Of a stretch of DNA of 64,000 bases, positions 34,628 through 43,296 are shown piece after piece. The DNA comes from Dolomitihabitans soli (GTDB lineage Bacteria; Actinomycetota; Actinomycetes; Streptosporangiales; Streptosporangiaceae), in NCBI RefSeq assembly GCF_022213955.1, contig NZ_JAKNTW010000009.1:1-64000 (forward strand). Reading direction: 5' to 3'. A model generated the notes under the pieces. It saw nothing but the letters and a program-made list of their open reading frames with translations, was not told where the DNA came from and did not search any database. The translations under genes and the position numbers were made by a program. Every line of letters begins with the position of its first letter. Position 1 is the first letter of the stretch.

Positions 34628-35217
34628 GTGGTCAACCCCCCGGGTGGGACAGGTACGGTGATCAATCGTAAGGATGGCCGAAATGCTGAGATAAGTCAGG
34701 GTCTTCGGGCGTCCGAGACCCGGTGCGCATCCGGAAGGACGGCGTCGAGCTCACCGGCCACCTTCGAGGCTCTGTCCGATCCGCAGCCGGACGCGGACGA
34801 GTCGCCGGCCCGTCGCCGCCGGCCCGTGGATCGCGGGGAGCCGTCGCGCTCGTAGGACCGGCGCGGGGCGGGCGCTCACTCCGCGGCCGACATGAGCCCT
34901 GCTCATGAGCGCGTGATCGCTACCCAAGGTGACCTTAAGCCGCTATTGGCCGACATCTCGTCATCACTCCAGGTCACGCCGTCAACACGAGCAGGTGATC
35001 ATCAATTTGCACCCTTTGGATAGCAACGAACTGATAACGGTCTGGCCTTATGTCCTCTTTAAGCTGCCTTAGACCATGATCAGGTGGCTACCGTCTCCAT
35101 TGATCTCTTTACGGGGCTATGGACTTCTCTTTTACATGCCTTGACCATTGTTCGCCCGGCTGCGCGGCGCGGCACCCACCTGACGCCCGGCCGGACGACG
35201 ATCAAGAAGGAGCACGA
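34628..35217. other. Long intergenic region upstream of secreted protease
   Basis: 590 bp without a supportable gene. The part 34920-35150 is clearly more AT-rich than the genome average and contains the odd-centred palindrome AAGGTGACCTT (34926-34936). It probably holds a regulated promoter and a long 5' leader for the protease. Confidence 0.5.
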
Positions 35218-36273
35218 TTGAACACCCGAGCCAAGCGCCTGGTCCTCCCCCTCGGAGGCGCCCTGCTCGCCACGACCCTGGTGGGCGCGTCGCTCGCCAC
35301 CTCGGCCGAGGCTGCACCTGACCGGAAGTCGCGCTCGCTCGCCTCGGCGAAGAGCGTCAAGGCCGTCGCCGGCTCCTGGACTGCCAGCAAGCTCAGCGCC
35401 GCCACGAACTACACGGAGGGCTCGGGCGCGTCAGGCAAGTTCAAGAACTCCAAGAAGGCGTCCGCGGACGGCAGCGCCGGCCTGGTCGCCCCCACCAACA
35501 ACAACCGCTCGGCGGGGCGCTCCAAGAACGTCAACCTGCCGACCACCGTCGGACGGGTGTTCTTCTTCGTCGACGGCCGGCCGTACTACTGCTCGGCTTC
35601 GGCCATCCAGTCGAAGTTCAAGAACCTGGTCGCCACCGCGGGCCACTGCGTCTACGACACCGACAAGAACAAGCCGGTCGACGGGTTCGTGTTCATCCCG
35701 GGTTACCACGAGGCCAAGGCTCCGTGGGGCATCTACGTCGGCGCCAAGATGCACACGCACTACGACTTCGACGTCTTCGAGGACTACGACAAGGACTACG
35801 CCTTCGTCAACGTCTACAACGGCATCAAGCGTGATGGCAGGAAGTGGGTCGACGTCGGCCCCCTGAGCGACAACGTCGGCGCCCAGGGCTTCGCCTGGAA
35901 CCAGAGCCCCGGCAAGAACGTCTTCGTCTTCGGCTACCCGACCGGTCCGCACCCCGACGGTGACAAGGCCTTCACCGGCGAGACCATGAAGTACTGCTAC
36001 AACAAGACCTACGAGGGCCCGGCCGTGCCCCAGTACAAGGTCGAAGAGCACATCGCCATCAAGTGCACCTTCACCCCGGGCTCCAGCGGCGGCCCCTGGC
36101 TGCTGCAGTACAGCAGCTCCAAGCGCGTCGGCTACCTCAACGGCGTGGTGAGCCTGGCTCTCGACACCGACGACAACCAGAGGTACGACCGCATCTCCTC
36201 CCCGTACTTCGACGGTGAGACCGCCGCCATCTACAAGTACGCGGCCAACCTGTGGACCGGCTCGCTCCGCTAG
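35218..36273 (+). CDS. Secreted S1/V8-like serine protease
   Basis: 351 aa from TTG 35218, with AAGAAGGAG 6 nt upstream. Sec signal MNTRAKRLVLPLGGALLATT (cleavage after AEA, about 33), a basic/Ser-rich propeptide to about 105, then a chymotrypsin-like domain: His in TAGHCVYD, Asp in YDKDYAFV, Ser in TPGSSGGPW. Paired cysteines in PYYCSAS/AGHC and KYCY/IKCTF fit two disulfides. Extracellular protein degradation. A strong terminator follows. Confidence 0.93.
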   Translation: MNTRAKRLVLPLGGALLATTLVGASLATSAEAAPDRKSRSLASAKSVKAVAGSWTASKLSAATNYTEGSGASGKFKNSKKASADGSAGLVAPTNNNRSAGRSKNVNLPTTVGRVFFFVDGRPYYCSASAIQSKFKNLVATAGHCVYDTDKNKPVDGFVFIPGYHEAKAPWGIYVGAKMHTHYDFDVFEDYDKDYAFVNVYNGIKRDGRKWVDVGPLSDNVGAQGFAWNQSPGKNVFVFGYPTGPHPDGDKAFTGETMKYCYNKTYEGPAVPQYKVEEHIAIKCTFTPGSSGGPWLLQYSSSKRVGYLNGVVSLALDTDDNQRYDRISSPYFDGETAAIYKYAANLWTGSLR

Positions 36274-36291
36274 AGCGCGACCAGCTGAACA

Positions 36292-36331
36292 CGAGGGGCC
36301 CGGTTTCCGACCGGGCCCCTCGTCCCGTTTT
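36292..36331 (+). terminator. Rho-independent terminator
   Basis: 13-bp perfect stem CGAGGGGCCCGGT (36292-36304) / ACCGGGCCCCTCG (36310-36322), 5-nt loop, then TCCCGTTTT. Lies 18 bp past the protease stop. Confidence 0.9.
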
Positions 36332-36532
36332 CCGCCGGGCGCGGTGGCGTCGAACCATCCGGTGATGCCGGGAGGCCCTGGGCCCGAGGGAGATCCCAGG
36401 CCGGGCCCCTGTGCCGACAATGCGCCGCCAAAGGGGCTCGCCGGGCGCTTTCCGGTGAATGGCGTTCATGGTTCACTGTCGGAAACGACGGTGTTTCTCC
36501 GGCTGGGCATACTTAAGTCACTCGGGGTGATC

Positions 36533-37009
36533 ATGACTGTCCTTCGCCGCGCGAAGCTGTCGCTGCCGGTGCTCGCTCTCGGCCTCCTCCTGGTCGGGTG
36601 TTCGGCTCCGCTGGAGGCGGTGATCAGCACCCCCGCTCCGGCGCCGGCCAGTCCCTCGCCTGTCGCGACGCCCGCCCCGACGCCGAGCCCGGCACCGACC
36701 GGGACGTCTCTGGCGGCCACCACGTGTCAGATCAACGTCACGAGTGAGTTGCTCAGGCTGCTGAGGGAGGGCCATCCGCGTACCGACCCGCCGCCGCAGA
36801 AGCTCACGGACGCCGAGCACGCGGTCTTGGAACAGGCGTGGGAGAAGGTCGGCGAGATCAGTTCGGGGGGCGACGCCGACAAGATCATCGATTTGGTCGC
36901 CGGACTCTGCGCGGCCACGTTCAACGACTCCTCACTGCCGGCGCCCTCGATCTTCGAGCCGCTGCCCTCGTTCTCCATCCCCGTGCCGAAGCTCACGGAT
37001 TTCGTATAA
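36533..37009 (+). CDS. Putative lipoprotein, Pro-rich linker
   Basis: 158 aa from ATG 36533. Lipobox LLVGC (Cys near 23) after a hydrophobic signal, then a Pro/Ala/Ser-Thr linker (about 30-60) that would span the cell wall, and a small helical domain with two cysteines (TTCQINV and LCAAT) ending in a Pro-Ser rich tail. No family recognised. Surface-anchored protein of unknown role. Followed by its own hairpin. Confidence 0.75.
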   Translation: MTVLRRAKLSLPVLALGLLLVGCSAPLEAVISTPAPAPASPSPVATPAPTPSPAPTGTSLAATTCQINVTSELLRLLREGHPRTDPPPQKLTDAEHAVLEQAWEKVGEISSGGDADKIIDLVAGLCAATFNDSSLPAPSIFEPLPSFSIPVPKLTDFV

Positions 37010-37024
37010 CCGAGGGGCTCCGAC

Positions 37025-37054
37025 GGAGCAGCCGCCACCGACCACGGCTGCTCC
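37025..37054 (+). terminator. Hairpin terminator after lipoprotein gene
   Basis: Perfect 10-bp stem GGAGCAGCCG / CGGCTGCTCC with a 10-nt loop, 15 bp after the lipoprotein stop. T-less. Confidence 0.65.
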
Positions 37055-37164
37055 ACGAAGGCGGCCGGCTCGAAGACCGGGCCCAGCGAGCCGTACGGCC
37101 TGCGATCCCCACGTCGTCCGGCACGGCCTGTCCGGCCCCGCGGCTCTCAACGGCGCCGCGACTC

Positions 37165-37758
37165 TCAGGTGGTGCGGAGGGCGGCCCCGGCCTGTCCGGC
37201 TTCCTTCTCCTCGGCCGTCGTCCACAGCCTGGCGGCCATCCAGGCGATCCCGGCCGCCGCGAAGACCAGGCCGACCAGGTAGACGGGCAGCGGCACCAGG
37301 TTGCGCAGCGAGCCGGGGATCATCCCCACGACGTAGAGCGCGACGGCCACCACCGGCATCGCCTTGGCGCGCACGGCCGCCAGGCCGAAGGTCAGCACAC
37401 CGGCCAGCAGCACGACCGAGGTGACCAGGAACGCCCTGCCGGTGCCGCCCGCCACCAGCCCGGCGACGACGTCGCCCGGCAGGTTCGGGAAGACGAAGTG
37501 CAGCGTGTACTCGATGGCGAACGCGCCCGCCAGGCCTGCCGAGTTGAGCACGTAGCCGACCAGCCCGAGCGTGCCCGCCGTGTGGCGGAGCAGCAGGTAG
37601 ATGCCGGTGATCGCGAATAGGCCGGTGAGCGGGGCGAATGGGGCGATCGCGTGGGTGAACGCGGTCTCGGGTAACAGGTCGCCCCGCCGGGCGACGTTGA
37701 CGACGAGCAGGACCGCGCAGCCGAATCCGGCGGCGCCGGTGACACGGAGGATCGACAT
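37165..37758 (-). CDS. Multi-pass membrane protein (TetR-controlled)
   Basis: 197 aa from ATG 37758. Six membrane helices: VTGAAGFGCAVLLVVNV, FAPLTGLFAITGIYLLL, LVGYVLNSAGLAGAFAI, RAFLVTSVVLLAGVLTFGLAAV, VVAVALYVVGMI and LVGLVFAAAGIAWMAA. Loops are short. No catalytic motif; resembles small actinobacterial DUF4386-like membrane proteins. Divergent from a TetR gene with a clear operator, so likely repressed by it. Confidence 0.75.
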   Translation of the reverse strand: MSILRVTGAAGFGCAVLLVVNVARRGDLLPETAFTHAIAPFAPLTGLFAITGIYLLLRHTAGTLGLVGYVLNSAGLAGAFAIEYTLHFVFPNLPGDVVAGLVAGGTGRAFLVTSVVLLAGVLTFGLAAVRAKAMPVVAVALYVVGMIPGSLRNLVPLPVYLVGLVFAAAGIAWMAARLWTTAEEKEAGQAGAALRTT

Positions 37759-37782
37759 GCGTCTTCCTTTCCACGGAGGGAG

Positions 37783-37810
37783 GATAACGCTTGTTATCAT
37801 GCTCGTTATC
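37783..37810. promoter_or_regulatory. TetR operator with three half-sites
   Basis: GATAAC-GCTT-GTTATC (37783-37798) is a perfect inverted repeat. A further GTTATC at 37805-37810 adds a third half-site. Located between the divergent membrane protein and TetR starts. It supports TetR ATG 37817 rather than ATG 37799, which lies inside the site. Confidence 0.75.
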
Positions 37811-37816
37811 GGATCT

Positions 37817-38431
37817 ATGGTGGAGACCGTGGCCAGGGATGTAAGCACCTCGAAAGAACTCGTGGACGCCGGGGTCCGGGTGCTTCGTGAGCACGGGACC
37901 GCCGAGTTCACGCTGCGCCGCGTGGCGGAGGCCGCGGGATCGTCCACGATGGGGATCTACACGAGCTTCGGCGGCCGGGCCGGCCTGCTGGAGGCGATCT
38001 ATCTACGCGGCTTCGAGGCCCTTCGCGACGCGCTCGCCGGGGACGTGGACGGCGATCCGATCGAGCGGATCCGCGCGGTGGCGTTCGCCTACCGCCGCTT
38101 CGCCCTGGCCGATCCCGCCCGATACGCCCTGATGTTCGAGCGCCCCATCCCCGACTTCGACCCGTCGCCCGAGTTGCGCCGTCAGGCCCTCGGCATGACC
38201 TTCGAGCTGCTCGTCGACGCCCTCCGCGCCGCCGTACGCGCCCGGCTGGTCACCTCGTCCGACCCGATCCGCACCTCCTACCTGGTGTGGACCGTCATCC
38301 ACGGCATCGTCAGCATCGAGCTCACCCACGCGCTGCGCAGCCCGCTGCCCGGCTGGTTCCTCGACAGCCCCGAGGTGGGGGAGAGCGTGTTGTCCGAAGG
38401 TGTCGGCGCGCTGCTCGACGGCCTGCGGTGA
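37817..38431 (+). CDS. TetR-family transcriptional regulator
   Basis: 204 aa from ATG 37817 (alternative ATG 37799). N-terminal HTH: LVDAGVRVLREHGTAEFTLRRVAEAAGSSTMGIYTSFGGRAGLLEAIYLRGF (about 14-65). The C-terminal domain resembles the TetR_C_33/WHG type (ARYALMFERPIPDF, RTSYLVWTVIHGIVSIEL). Represses the divergent membrane protein and itself through the GATAAC/GTTATC operator. A hairpin at 38472-38502 is its likely terminator. Confidence 0.92.
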   Translation: MVETVARDVSTSKELVDAGVRVLREHGTAEFTLRRVAEAAGSSTMGIYTSFGGRAGLLEAIYLRGFEALRDALAGDVDGDPIERIRAVAFAYRRFALADPARYALMFERPIPDFDPSPELRRQALGMTFELLVDALRAAVRARLVTSSDPIRTSYLVWTVIHGIVSIELTHALRSPLPGWFLDSPEVGESVLSEGVGALLDGLR

Positions 38432-38471
38432 GCACCGGACTGAGGCGGCGGTGGACCCTGGAAACGCGGAA

Positions 38472-38502
38472 GCGCCCGCTCTCCACAAGGGAGAACGGGC
38501 GC
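38472..38502 (+). terminator. T-less hairpin terminator after TetR
   Basis: 13-bp stem GCGCCCGCTCTCC / GGAGAACGGGCGC with one mismatch and a 5-nt loop, 40 bp past the TetR stop. No T tract. Confidence 0.55.
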
Positions 38503-38696
38503 CGCCGCGCTTGCGTACCGGTGTGCATGTCGCCTCTCGGCGAGTTGCTCAACGCGGCTCCAGCCGGACGGTATTCCGCGAAGGCGATAGGTGAGGCCCG
38601 GGGACATTGGGCACACCGGTCACGATGGAAGGAACCGACGGGGGCCGATCGTTATTCCGGGTAGGACGTAAACGCCTCCCCGCACACGGACCTAAT

Positions 38697-38712
38697 CGAT
38701 AGCTTACTATCG
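38697..38712. promoter_or_regulatory. Palindrome upstream of P450 (candidate TetR site)
   Basis: CGATAG-CTTA-CTATCG perfect inverted repeat 45 bp before the P450 start, in an AT-rich patch that probably holds the promoter. A site for the TetR protein encoded just after the ferredoxin is inferred. Confidence 0.55.
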
Positions 38713-38757
38713 TTTCTGTCGGAGCAATGTCCGACCGCAGGTCACATAGGAGGTTGC

Positions 38758-39954
38758 ATGAGTGAGATCTCAACGGTGCCGATCCACATGCGCCGCGCCG
38801 GTTTCGACCCCGCGCCCGAGCTTTCCGAGCTGCGTGACGGCGAGGGAGTGCGGCGGATTCCCACGCAGTTCGGCGTGGACGCCTGGCTGGTCACCCGGTT
38901 CGCCGACGTTCGCGCGGTGCTGAGTGACGTGGAGCGGTTCAAGCAGCCTGCGCGACTCCCGTTCCAGTCGGCCTCCATGCCGGACATCAGCGATGAGGAA
39001 CTCGTCAGACGGCAGGCGGGCAACCTTCTCGCCCTCAATCCGCCCGAGCACACCCGGTTGCGCCGCATTCTGACGCCCGAGTTCACGGTCCGCAGGATGC
39101 GCAGGATGGAGCCGCGGATCCAGGAGATCGTCGAGGAACACCTCGACGTGATGGAGCGGAACGGCTCGCCCGCCGACCTGGTCTCCTCCTTCGCGCTGCC
39201 GGTCCCGTCGCTGGTGATCTGCGAGCTGCTCGGCGTGCCGTACGAGGAGAGGGCCGTCTTCCAGGACAGGACGAGCCGGCTGCTGGACGTGTCGGTGCCG
39301 CTCGAACAGCGGATGGAGCTCCAGCTGGAGTCGCGCGCCTACATGGCCGAGCTGGTCGCCAGAACGCAGGCCGATCCCGGCGAGGAACTGCTGGGCATGC
39401 TGGTCCGTGAGCACGGCGACGCCGTGACCGCCGAGGAGCTCATCGGAATCGGCAATCTGTTGCTGGTGGCCGGCCACGAGACCACGTCCAACATGCTGTC
39501 GATCGGCACGCTGGCCCTGCTGCGCAACCCCGACCAGTTCGAGCTGCTCAAGAAGGAGCCGGAGCGGATCGACGACGCCGTGGAGGAGCTGATGCGCTGG
39601 CTCAGCGTCGTCCACTCCGGCACCGCGAAGGTGACCACGACGGACGTGGAGATCGCGGGTCAGCACATCCCGGCCGGTGAGCTGGTGATGCTCGCCCTGC
39701 CGACCGCCAACCGCGACCCCGAACTGCTCGACAACCCCGACAAACTTGACATCACCCGGCACGGCGTCGGGCACGTCGCCTTCGGCCACGGCCTGCATCA
39801 CTGCCTGGGCGCGCCGCTGGCCCGCATGGAGATGCGGATCGCGTTCCCCGCCCTGCTGCGACGCTTCCCCGGGCTGCGGGCCGTCTCCGACGAGGCCGCG
39901 TTCCGCTCCTTCCATGTCGTCTACGGGCTGAGCTCGTTCGAGGTGGCGTGGTGA
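38758..39954 (+). CDS. Cytochrome P450 (CYP105-like)
   Basis: 398 aa. I-helix oxygen-activation motif AGHETTSN (about 240), ExxR in VEELMRW, heme loop FGHGLHHCLGAPLAR with the thiolate Cys, and NPPEHTRLRRIL of the C-helix. Layout fits soluble actinobacterial CYP105/107-type monooxygenases. AGGAGG lies 5 nt before the ATG. The stop overlaps the ferredoxin GTG (GTGA), so electron donor and P450 are co-translated. Substrate unknown; the adjacent TetR suggests a xenobiotic or metabolite inducer. Confidence 0.95.
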   Translation: MSEISTVPIHMRRAGFDPAPELSELRDGEGVRRIPTQFGVDAWLVTRFADVRAVLSDVERFKQPARLPFQSASMPDISDEELVRRQAGNLLALNPPEHTRLRRILTPEFTVRRMRRMEPRIQEIVEEHLDVMERNGSPADLVSSFALPVPSLVICELLGVPYEERAVFQDRTSRLLDVSVPLEQRMELQLESRAYMAELVARTQADPGEELLGMLVREHGDAVTAEELIGIGNLLLVAGHETTSNMLSIGTLALLRNPDQFELLKKEPERIDDAVEELMRWLSVVHSGTAKVTTTDVEIAGQHIPAGELVMLALPTANRDPELLDNPDKLDITRHGVGHVAFGHGLHHCLGAPLARMEMRIAFPALLRRFPGLRAVSDEAAFRSFHVVYGLSSFEVAW

Positions 39955-40157
39955 GCGAGCCGCTGCAGGTCCGGGCCGATCGAAACGTCTGCATCGGCGC
40001 GGGAATGTGCGTCATGACGTGCGAAGAGGTCTTCGACCAGGACGACGACGGCATCGTGCTGCTGCTCCTGCCGACGCCCCCCGCCGAGTACGCCACCGCC
40101 GTACGGCAAGCCGTACGCAACTGCCCGTCGGGGGCGTTGACCCTGCGTGACGAGTAG
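39951..40157 (+). CDS. Ferredoxin for P450 (3Fe-4S type, extra Cys)
   Basis: 68 aa from GTG 39951. Small [3Fe-4S] ferredoxin layout: CIGAGMC followed by VMTCEEVFDQDDDG and NCPSGAL. The usual sequence after the second Cys is xxTAPEVFDQ; here a Cys replaces the Ala (CVMTC), giving four cysteines. It could still be 3Fe-4S or bind a modified cluster. Passes electrons from a reductase encoded elsewhere to the P450. Confidence 0.92.
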   Translation: MSEPLQVRADRNVCIGAGMCVMTCEEVFDQDDDGIVLLLLPTPPAEYATAVRQAVRNCPSGALTLRDE

Positions 40158-40190
40158 GACCGGCCGCAGGTGGCTGCTAGCGTTCGGCGT

Positions 40191-40832
40191 GTGCAAGAGC
40201 ATCGAAATCGGGCGGATGCACTGCGCAACTCCGACAGGATCGTGCGAGCCGCCATCACGGCTCTGGAAGAGTCCGGCCCGAGCGTCCCGCTGGAAGAGAT
40301 CGCCCGGCGGGCCGGGGTCGGGATCGCGACGGTGTTCCGCCGGTTCGGCGACCGCGACGGGCTGATCCGGGCCGCCTTCCAGACCTATTTCGCGGAGGAG
40401 GTCGAACCGCTGGCGCTGGCGGCTCGACAGGCCGGCGACCCTGGCGAGGCGCTGGCCGACGCGCTCGCCGCCGCGGTGGACTCGCTCGCCGCCCACCAGG
40501 TCCTGCTCGCCGCCGCCAAGGAGTCGGGCGCGTTCACCGTCGATCTCGCCGAGCGGTTCATGGGGCCGCTCGGCGAAGTGCTGGCCGCCGCCGGGGAGCG
40601 CGGGCAGGTCCGGGCCGACCTGCTGGTCCGCGACCTGGCGGCGATCGTGGTGATGGCCCTGGCGACCGCGCATCCGAAGGACGCCGAGGGCGCCGACCAC
40701 CGCCGCTACCTGGCCCTGCTCCTGGCCGGCATCCGCCCTTCGCCCGACCGGCTGCCCCCGCCCGCGGCCACCCGGTTCCTCATCGACAAACATCAGCGCC
40801 GCTGCGCCGCGACCAGACGACCGGGGACCTGA
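40191..40832 (+). CDS. TetR-family transcriptional regulator
   Basis: 213 aa from GTG 40191 (in-frame GTG 40170 is less likely). HTH: RIVRAAITALEESGPSVPLEEIARRAGVGIATVFRRFGDRDGLIRAAF (about 16-63), then a TetR_C_13-like helical domain. A TAGCGT box ends 7 nt before the GTG, so a leaderless transcript is likely. Follows the P450-ferredoxin pair by 33 bp and probably controls it through the CGATAG palindrome. Confidence 0.9.
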   Translation: MQEHRNRADALRNSDRIVRAAITALEESGPSVPLEEIARRAGVGIATVFRRFGDRDGLIRAAFQTYFAEEVEPLALAARQAGDPGEALADALAAAVDSLAAHQVLLAAAKESGAFTVDLAERFMGPLGEVLAAAGERGQVRADLLVRDLAAIVVMALATAHPKDAEGADHRRYLALLLAGIRPSPDRLPPPAATRFLIDKHQRRCAATRRPGT

Positions 40833-40929
40833 CGATTAGTGTCCGGATGCGGTCAATTTTCGGACATTTCATCGGATGAATTGTTACTGTGAGGCCGATT
40901 CTGTGGCTCGACCAGAGAGGCGTCCCCCC

Positions 40930-41382
40930 ATGCGACTCACCGTCCGCCCTCTTCTCCTGGCACTCGCCATCGGCCTGCTAACCGCACAACCCGCCGCCGC
41001 CCAGTCGCTCGACACCGATGTCCCGTTCGCCGCCGACTCGGGTGACTCCTGCCGGCGCGGCTCCACCGAGGGCGTCCTCACCTGGGTGGACGGCCCGGTC
41101 ATCCGTCCGACGGTGCGGGTGCGCGGCCACCTGCGGGATGAGGGCGAATTCAGCCCCTGCGCCCTCGACCGCCTGTTCTCCCTCGCCACCTACTCGGCCT
41201 ACGCCGGCGGCATCCTGGTCGACAGCGAGCAGCACAAGGTGGACAACGGCCGCATCGACCTCGCCTTCACGCTCTCAGGTGTCGGAGGGATCGACAGAGT
41301 CACCGTATCCGTCTGCCGGCAGACCTCTTCTTCGCCCGGCATCGGCTACTGCGGCAAACTACAGGAGTACAAGCGCCCCTGA
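40930..41382 (+). CDS. Secreted protein, unknown
   Basis: 150 aa from ATG 40930. Sec signal MRLTVRPLLLALAIGLLTAQ, cleavage after AAA near 25. The mature part is beta-rich with paired cysteines (SCRRGS, SPCAL, VCRQT, YCGKL), consistent with two disulfides. Reminiscent of small secreted actinobacterial proteins, no family recognised. No ribosome site better than GAGAGGCG. Confidence 0.75.
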   Translation: MRLTVRPLLLALAIGLLTAQPAAAQSLDTDVPFAADSGDSCRRGSTEGVLTWVDGPVIRPTVRVRGHLRDEGEFSPCALDRLFSLATYSAYAGGILVDSEQHKVDNGRIDLAFTLSGVGGIDRVTVSVCRQTSSSPGIGYCGKLQEYKRP

Positions 41383-41425
41383 CCTCGCGGCGCCACATCG
41401 ATGACCGCGCGAAGCGCCGGCGAAC

Positions 41426-42685
41426 CTAGACGGCGGCGGCGCCCGCGCGGGCGAGGAAGAGGGCGCGTTCGCGTTCGTTGCGGGTCAAGGCTGCGGCGCG
41501 CAGGAACTCCTCGCGTGCCTCGGCGGATCGGCCCAGCCTCGCGAGCAGATCCCCTCGTACGGCGGGCAACTGCGGATACTCCCTGAGCAGGCGCTCGGTC
41601 ACCAGGCCGTCCACGATCTCCAGTCCGCGCGCCGGGCCCTCCGCCATGGCCACCGCGACCGCCCGGTTCAACTCCACGACCGGGGAGGGCGCCAGGTGGG
41701 CGAGGACCAGGTAGAGGGCGGCCATCCTTTCCCAGTCCGTGTCCTCGGCCGCCAGCGCGCGGGCGTGACAGGCGGCGATCGCGGCCTGCAAGCCGTACGG
41801 GCCGAGGGTGCCCAGGGACTCGGCACGGGCGAGCGCGGCCAGTCCGCGGCGGATGAGCAGCCGGTCCCACTGGCCCCGGTCCTGGTCGAGGAGCAGGACC
41901 GGTTCGCCGTTCGGGCCGGTCCTGGCGCCGGTTCTGGACGCCTGGATCTCCATGAGGGCGACGAGCCCGTGCGCCTCCGCCTCCTGCGGCATGAGTTCGG
42001 CCAGGATCCGGCCCAGGCGCAGGGCCTCCTCACACAGCGACGGGCGCATCCAGTCGTCGCCGCCGGTCGCCGAGTAGCCCTCGTTGAAGATCAGATAGAT
42101 GACCTCCAGAACCGAGGAGAGCCGGTCGGCCAGCTCGCCGGGAGCGGGCATCTCGATCCGTACCTGTTTGTCGGAGAGAGTGCGCTTGGCGCGGAAGATT
42201 CGCTGGCCGACGGTCGGCTCGGGCACCAGGAAGGCCCTGGCGATCTCCTCCGTCGTCAGGCCGCCGAGCAGGCGAAGCGTGAGGGCCAGCCGCCCCTCGG
42301 TGGGAAGCACCGGGTGGCAGGCCGTGAAGAGGAGGCGCAGCAGGTCGTCGCCGATGTGGTCGTCGAGGACGTCGTCCAGTTCGGCCTCGGCCGACTCCTG
42401 GCGGCGCTCCATGTCCCTGCCGACCTCTTCGAGTTTCTGCTCGTATCGGGTACGGCGGCGCAGCTGGTCGATCGCCCGGTGCTTGGCGGTGAGCATGAGC
42501 CAAGCGCCTGGATTGTCCGGCACGCCCGACTTCGGCCATTGTTCAAGCGCGAGGACCAGGGCGTCCTGTGCCAACTCCTCGGCCAGCCCGACATCGTGCA
42601 CCATCCGGGCCAGCCCGGCGATCACCCGCGCGGACTCCATCCGCCAGACCGCCTCGACCGACCGGCGGGGATCAGCAACCGTCAT
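41426..42685 (-). CDS. ECF RNA polymerase sigma factor, ECF42 type
   Basis: 419 aa. Sigma2 region (ESARVIAGLARMVHDVGLAEELAQDALVLAL...DNPGAWLMLTAKHRAIDQLRR), sigma4 (RLALTLRLLGGLTTEEIARAFLVPEPTVGQRIFRAKR), then a long C-terminal TPR-like extension (DUF6596: YLIFNEGYSATGG onward). This extension plus a YCII/DGPF protein next door are the hallmarks of ECF42. In that group the C-terminal domain replaces an anti-sigma factor. A terminator lies between it and the YCII gene upstream on the same strand. Confidence 0.95.
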   Translation of the reverse strand: MTVADPRRSVEAVWRMESARVIAGLARMVHDVGLAEELAQDALVLALEQWPKSGVPDNPGAWLMLTAKHRAIDQLRRRTRYEQKLEEVGRDMERRQESAEAELDDVLDDHIGDDLLRLLFTACHPVLPTEGRLALTLRLLGGLTTEEIARAFLVPEPTVGQRIFRAKRTLSDKQVRIEMPAPGELADRLSSVLEVIYLIFNEGYSATGGDDWMRPSLCEEALRLGRILAELMPQEAEAHGLVALMEIQASRTGARTGPNGEPVLLLDQDRGQWDRLLIRRGLAALARAESLGTLGPYGLQAAIAACHARALAAEDTDWERMAALYLVLAHLAPSPVVELNRAVAVAMAEGPARGLEIVDGLVTERLLREYPQLPAVRGDLLARLGRSAEAREEFLRAAALTRNERERALFLARAGAAAV

Positions 42686-42784
42686 GCCCCAGATTCAAGC
42701 ACTTCCGGCCGGATGCCGGTGCTCGGGCAGACCTGCCCGCGCAGACCTGCCCGCCACGCCCTGTCGGCGCCGGTGGACATGACG

Positions 42785-42815
42785 AAAACGCTCGGCCGGG
42801 AAACCCGGCCGAGCG
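42785..42815 (-). terminator. Rho-independent terminator (minus strand)
   Basis: 12-bp perfect stem CGCTCGGCCGGG / CCCGGCCGAGCG with a 3-nt loop, followed on the minus strand by TTTTCG. Sits between the YCII gene and the ECF42 sigma gene. Confidence 0.85.
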
Positions 42816-42867
42816 TCCGCTGATCACTCGTGACGACCCTTCGAACGCGCCGGTCCCGGCGCGGGGG

Positions 42868-43242
42868 TCATTCGGGGGCGGCGAAGTCTTCGGGGCCGAA
42901 GACGCGCAGGACGTCGGCCTCGCCCTCCCAGCCCGCCCAGTGATCACGGTGGATCTTCAGGAAGCGGGAGGTCCACTCGACGGCCTCCTCCTTCGACCTG
43001 ACCTGGTAGAGGGCGTAGCTGATCAGCTCCTTCGCCTCGGCGAACGGCCCGTCGGTGACGCTCAGCCTGCCTCCGGTGAGCGCGACCCTCGCCCCTTCGG
43101 CGCTGGGGGCCAGCCCGGCGTTGTCGAGCAGGGCCCCGGCCCTGGTGGCCTCCTCGCCGAGCTTGGCGATGGCCTCCATCAGTTCGGCGGGCGGCGGGGT
43201 GGCGGGCAGCGCGGTCGCCCTGAGCATGACCATGTATCGCAT
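42868..43242 (-). CDS. YCII-domain (DGPF) protein
   Basis: 124 aa. Typical start MRYMVMLRAT, LTDGPFAEAKELISYALYQVRS with the DGPF motif, and a C-terminal WEGEADVLRVFGPEDF. YCII/DGPF proteins are the usual partners and targets of ECF41/42-type sigma factors; enzymatic role unproven. AAAAGGAG lies 8 nt before the ATG. A strong terminator separates it from the sigma gene. Confidence 0.93.
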   Translation of the reverse strand: MRYMVMLRATALPATPPPAELMEAIAKLGEEATRAGALLDNAGLAPSAEGARVALTGGRLSVTDGPFAEAKELISYALYQVRSKEEAVEWTSRFLKIHRDHWAGWEGEADVLRVFGPEDFAAPE

Positions 43243-43296
43243 CGCGGAATCTCCTTTTGAGTGGTGAGCTTAAGGTGCTGCGGGTGAAGTCTCAGG

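Noticed and set aside
34920-35217. Riboswitch upstream of the secreted protease
   Set aside because: The region is AT-rich and long, but I could not match it to the conserved core of any known riboswitch class.
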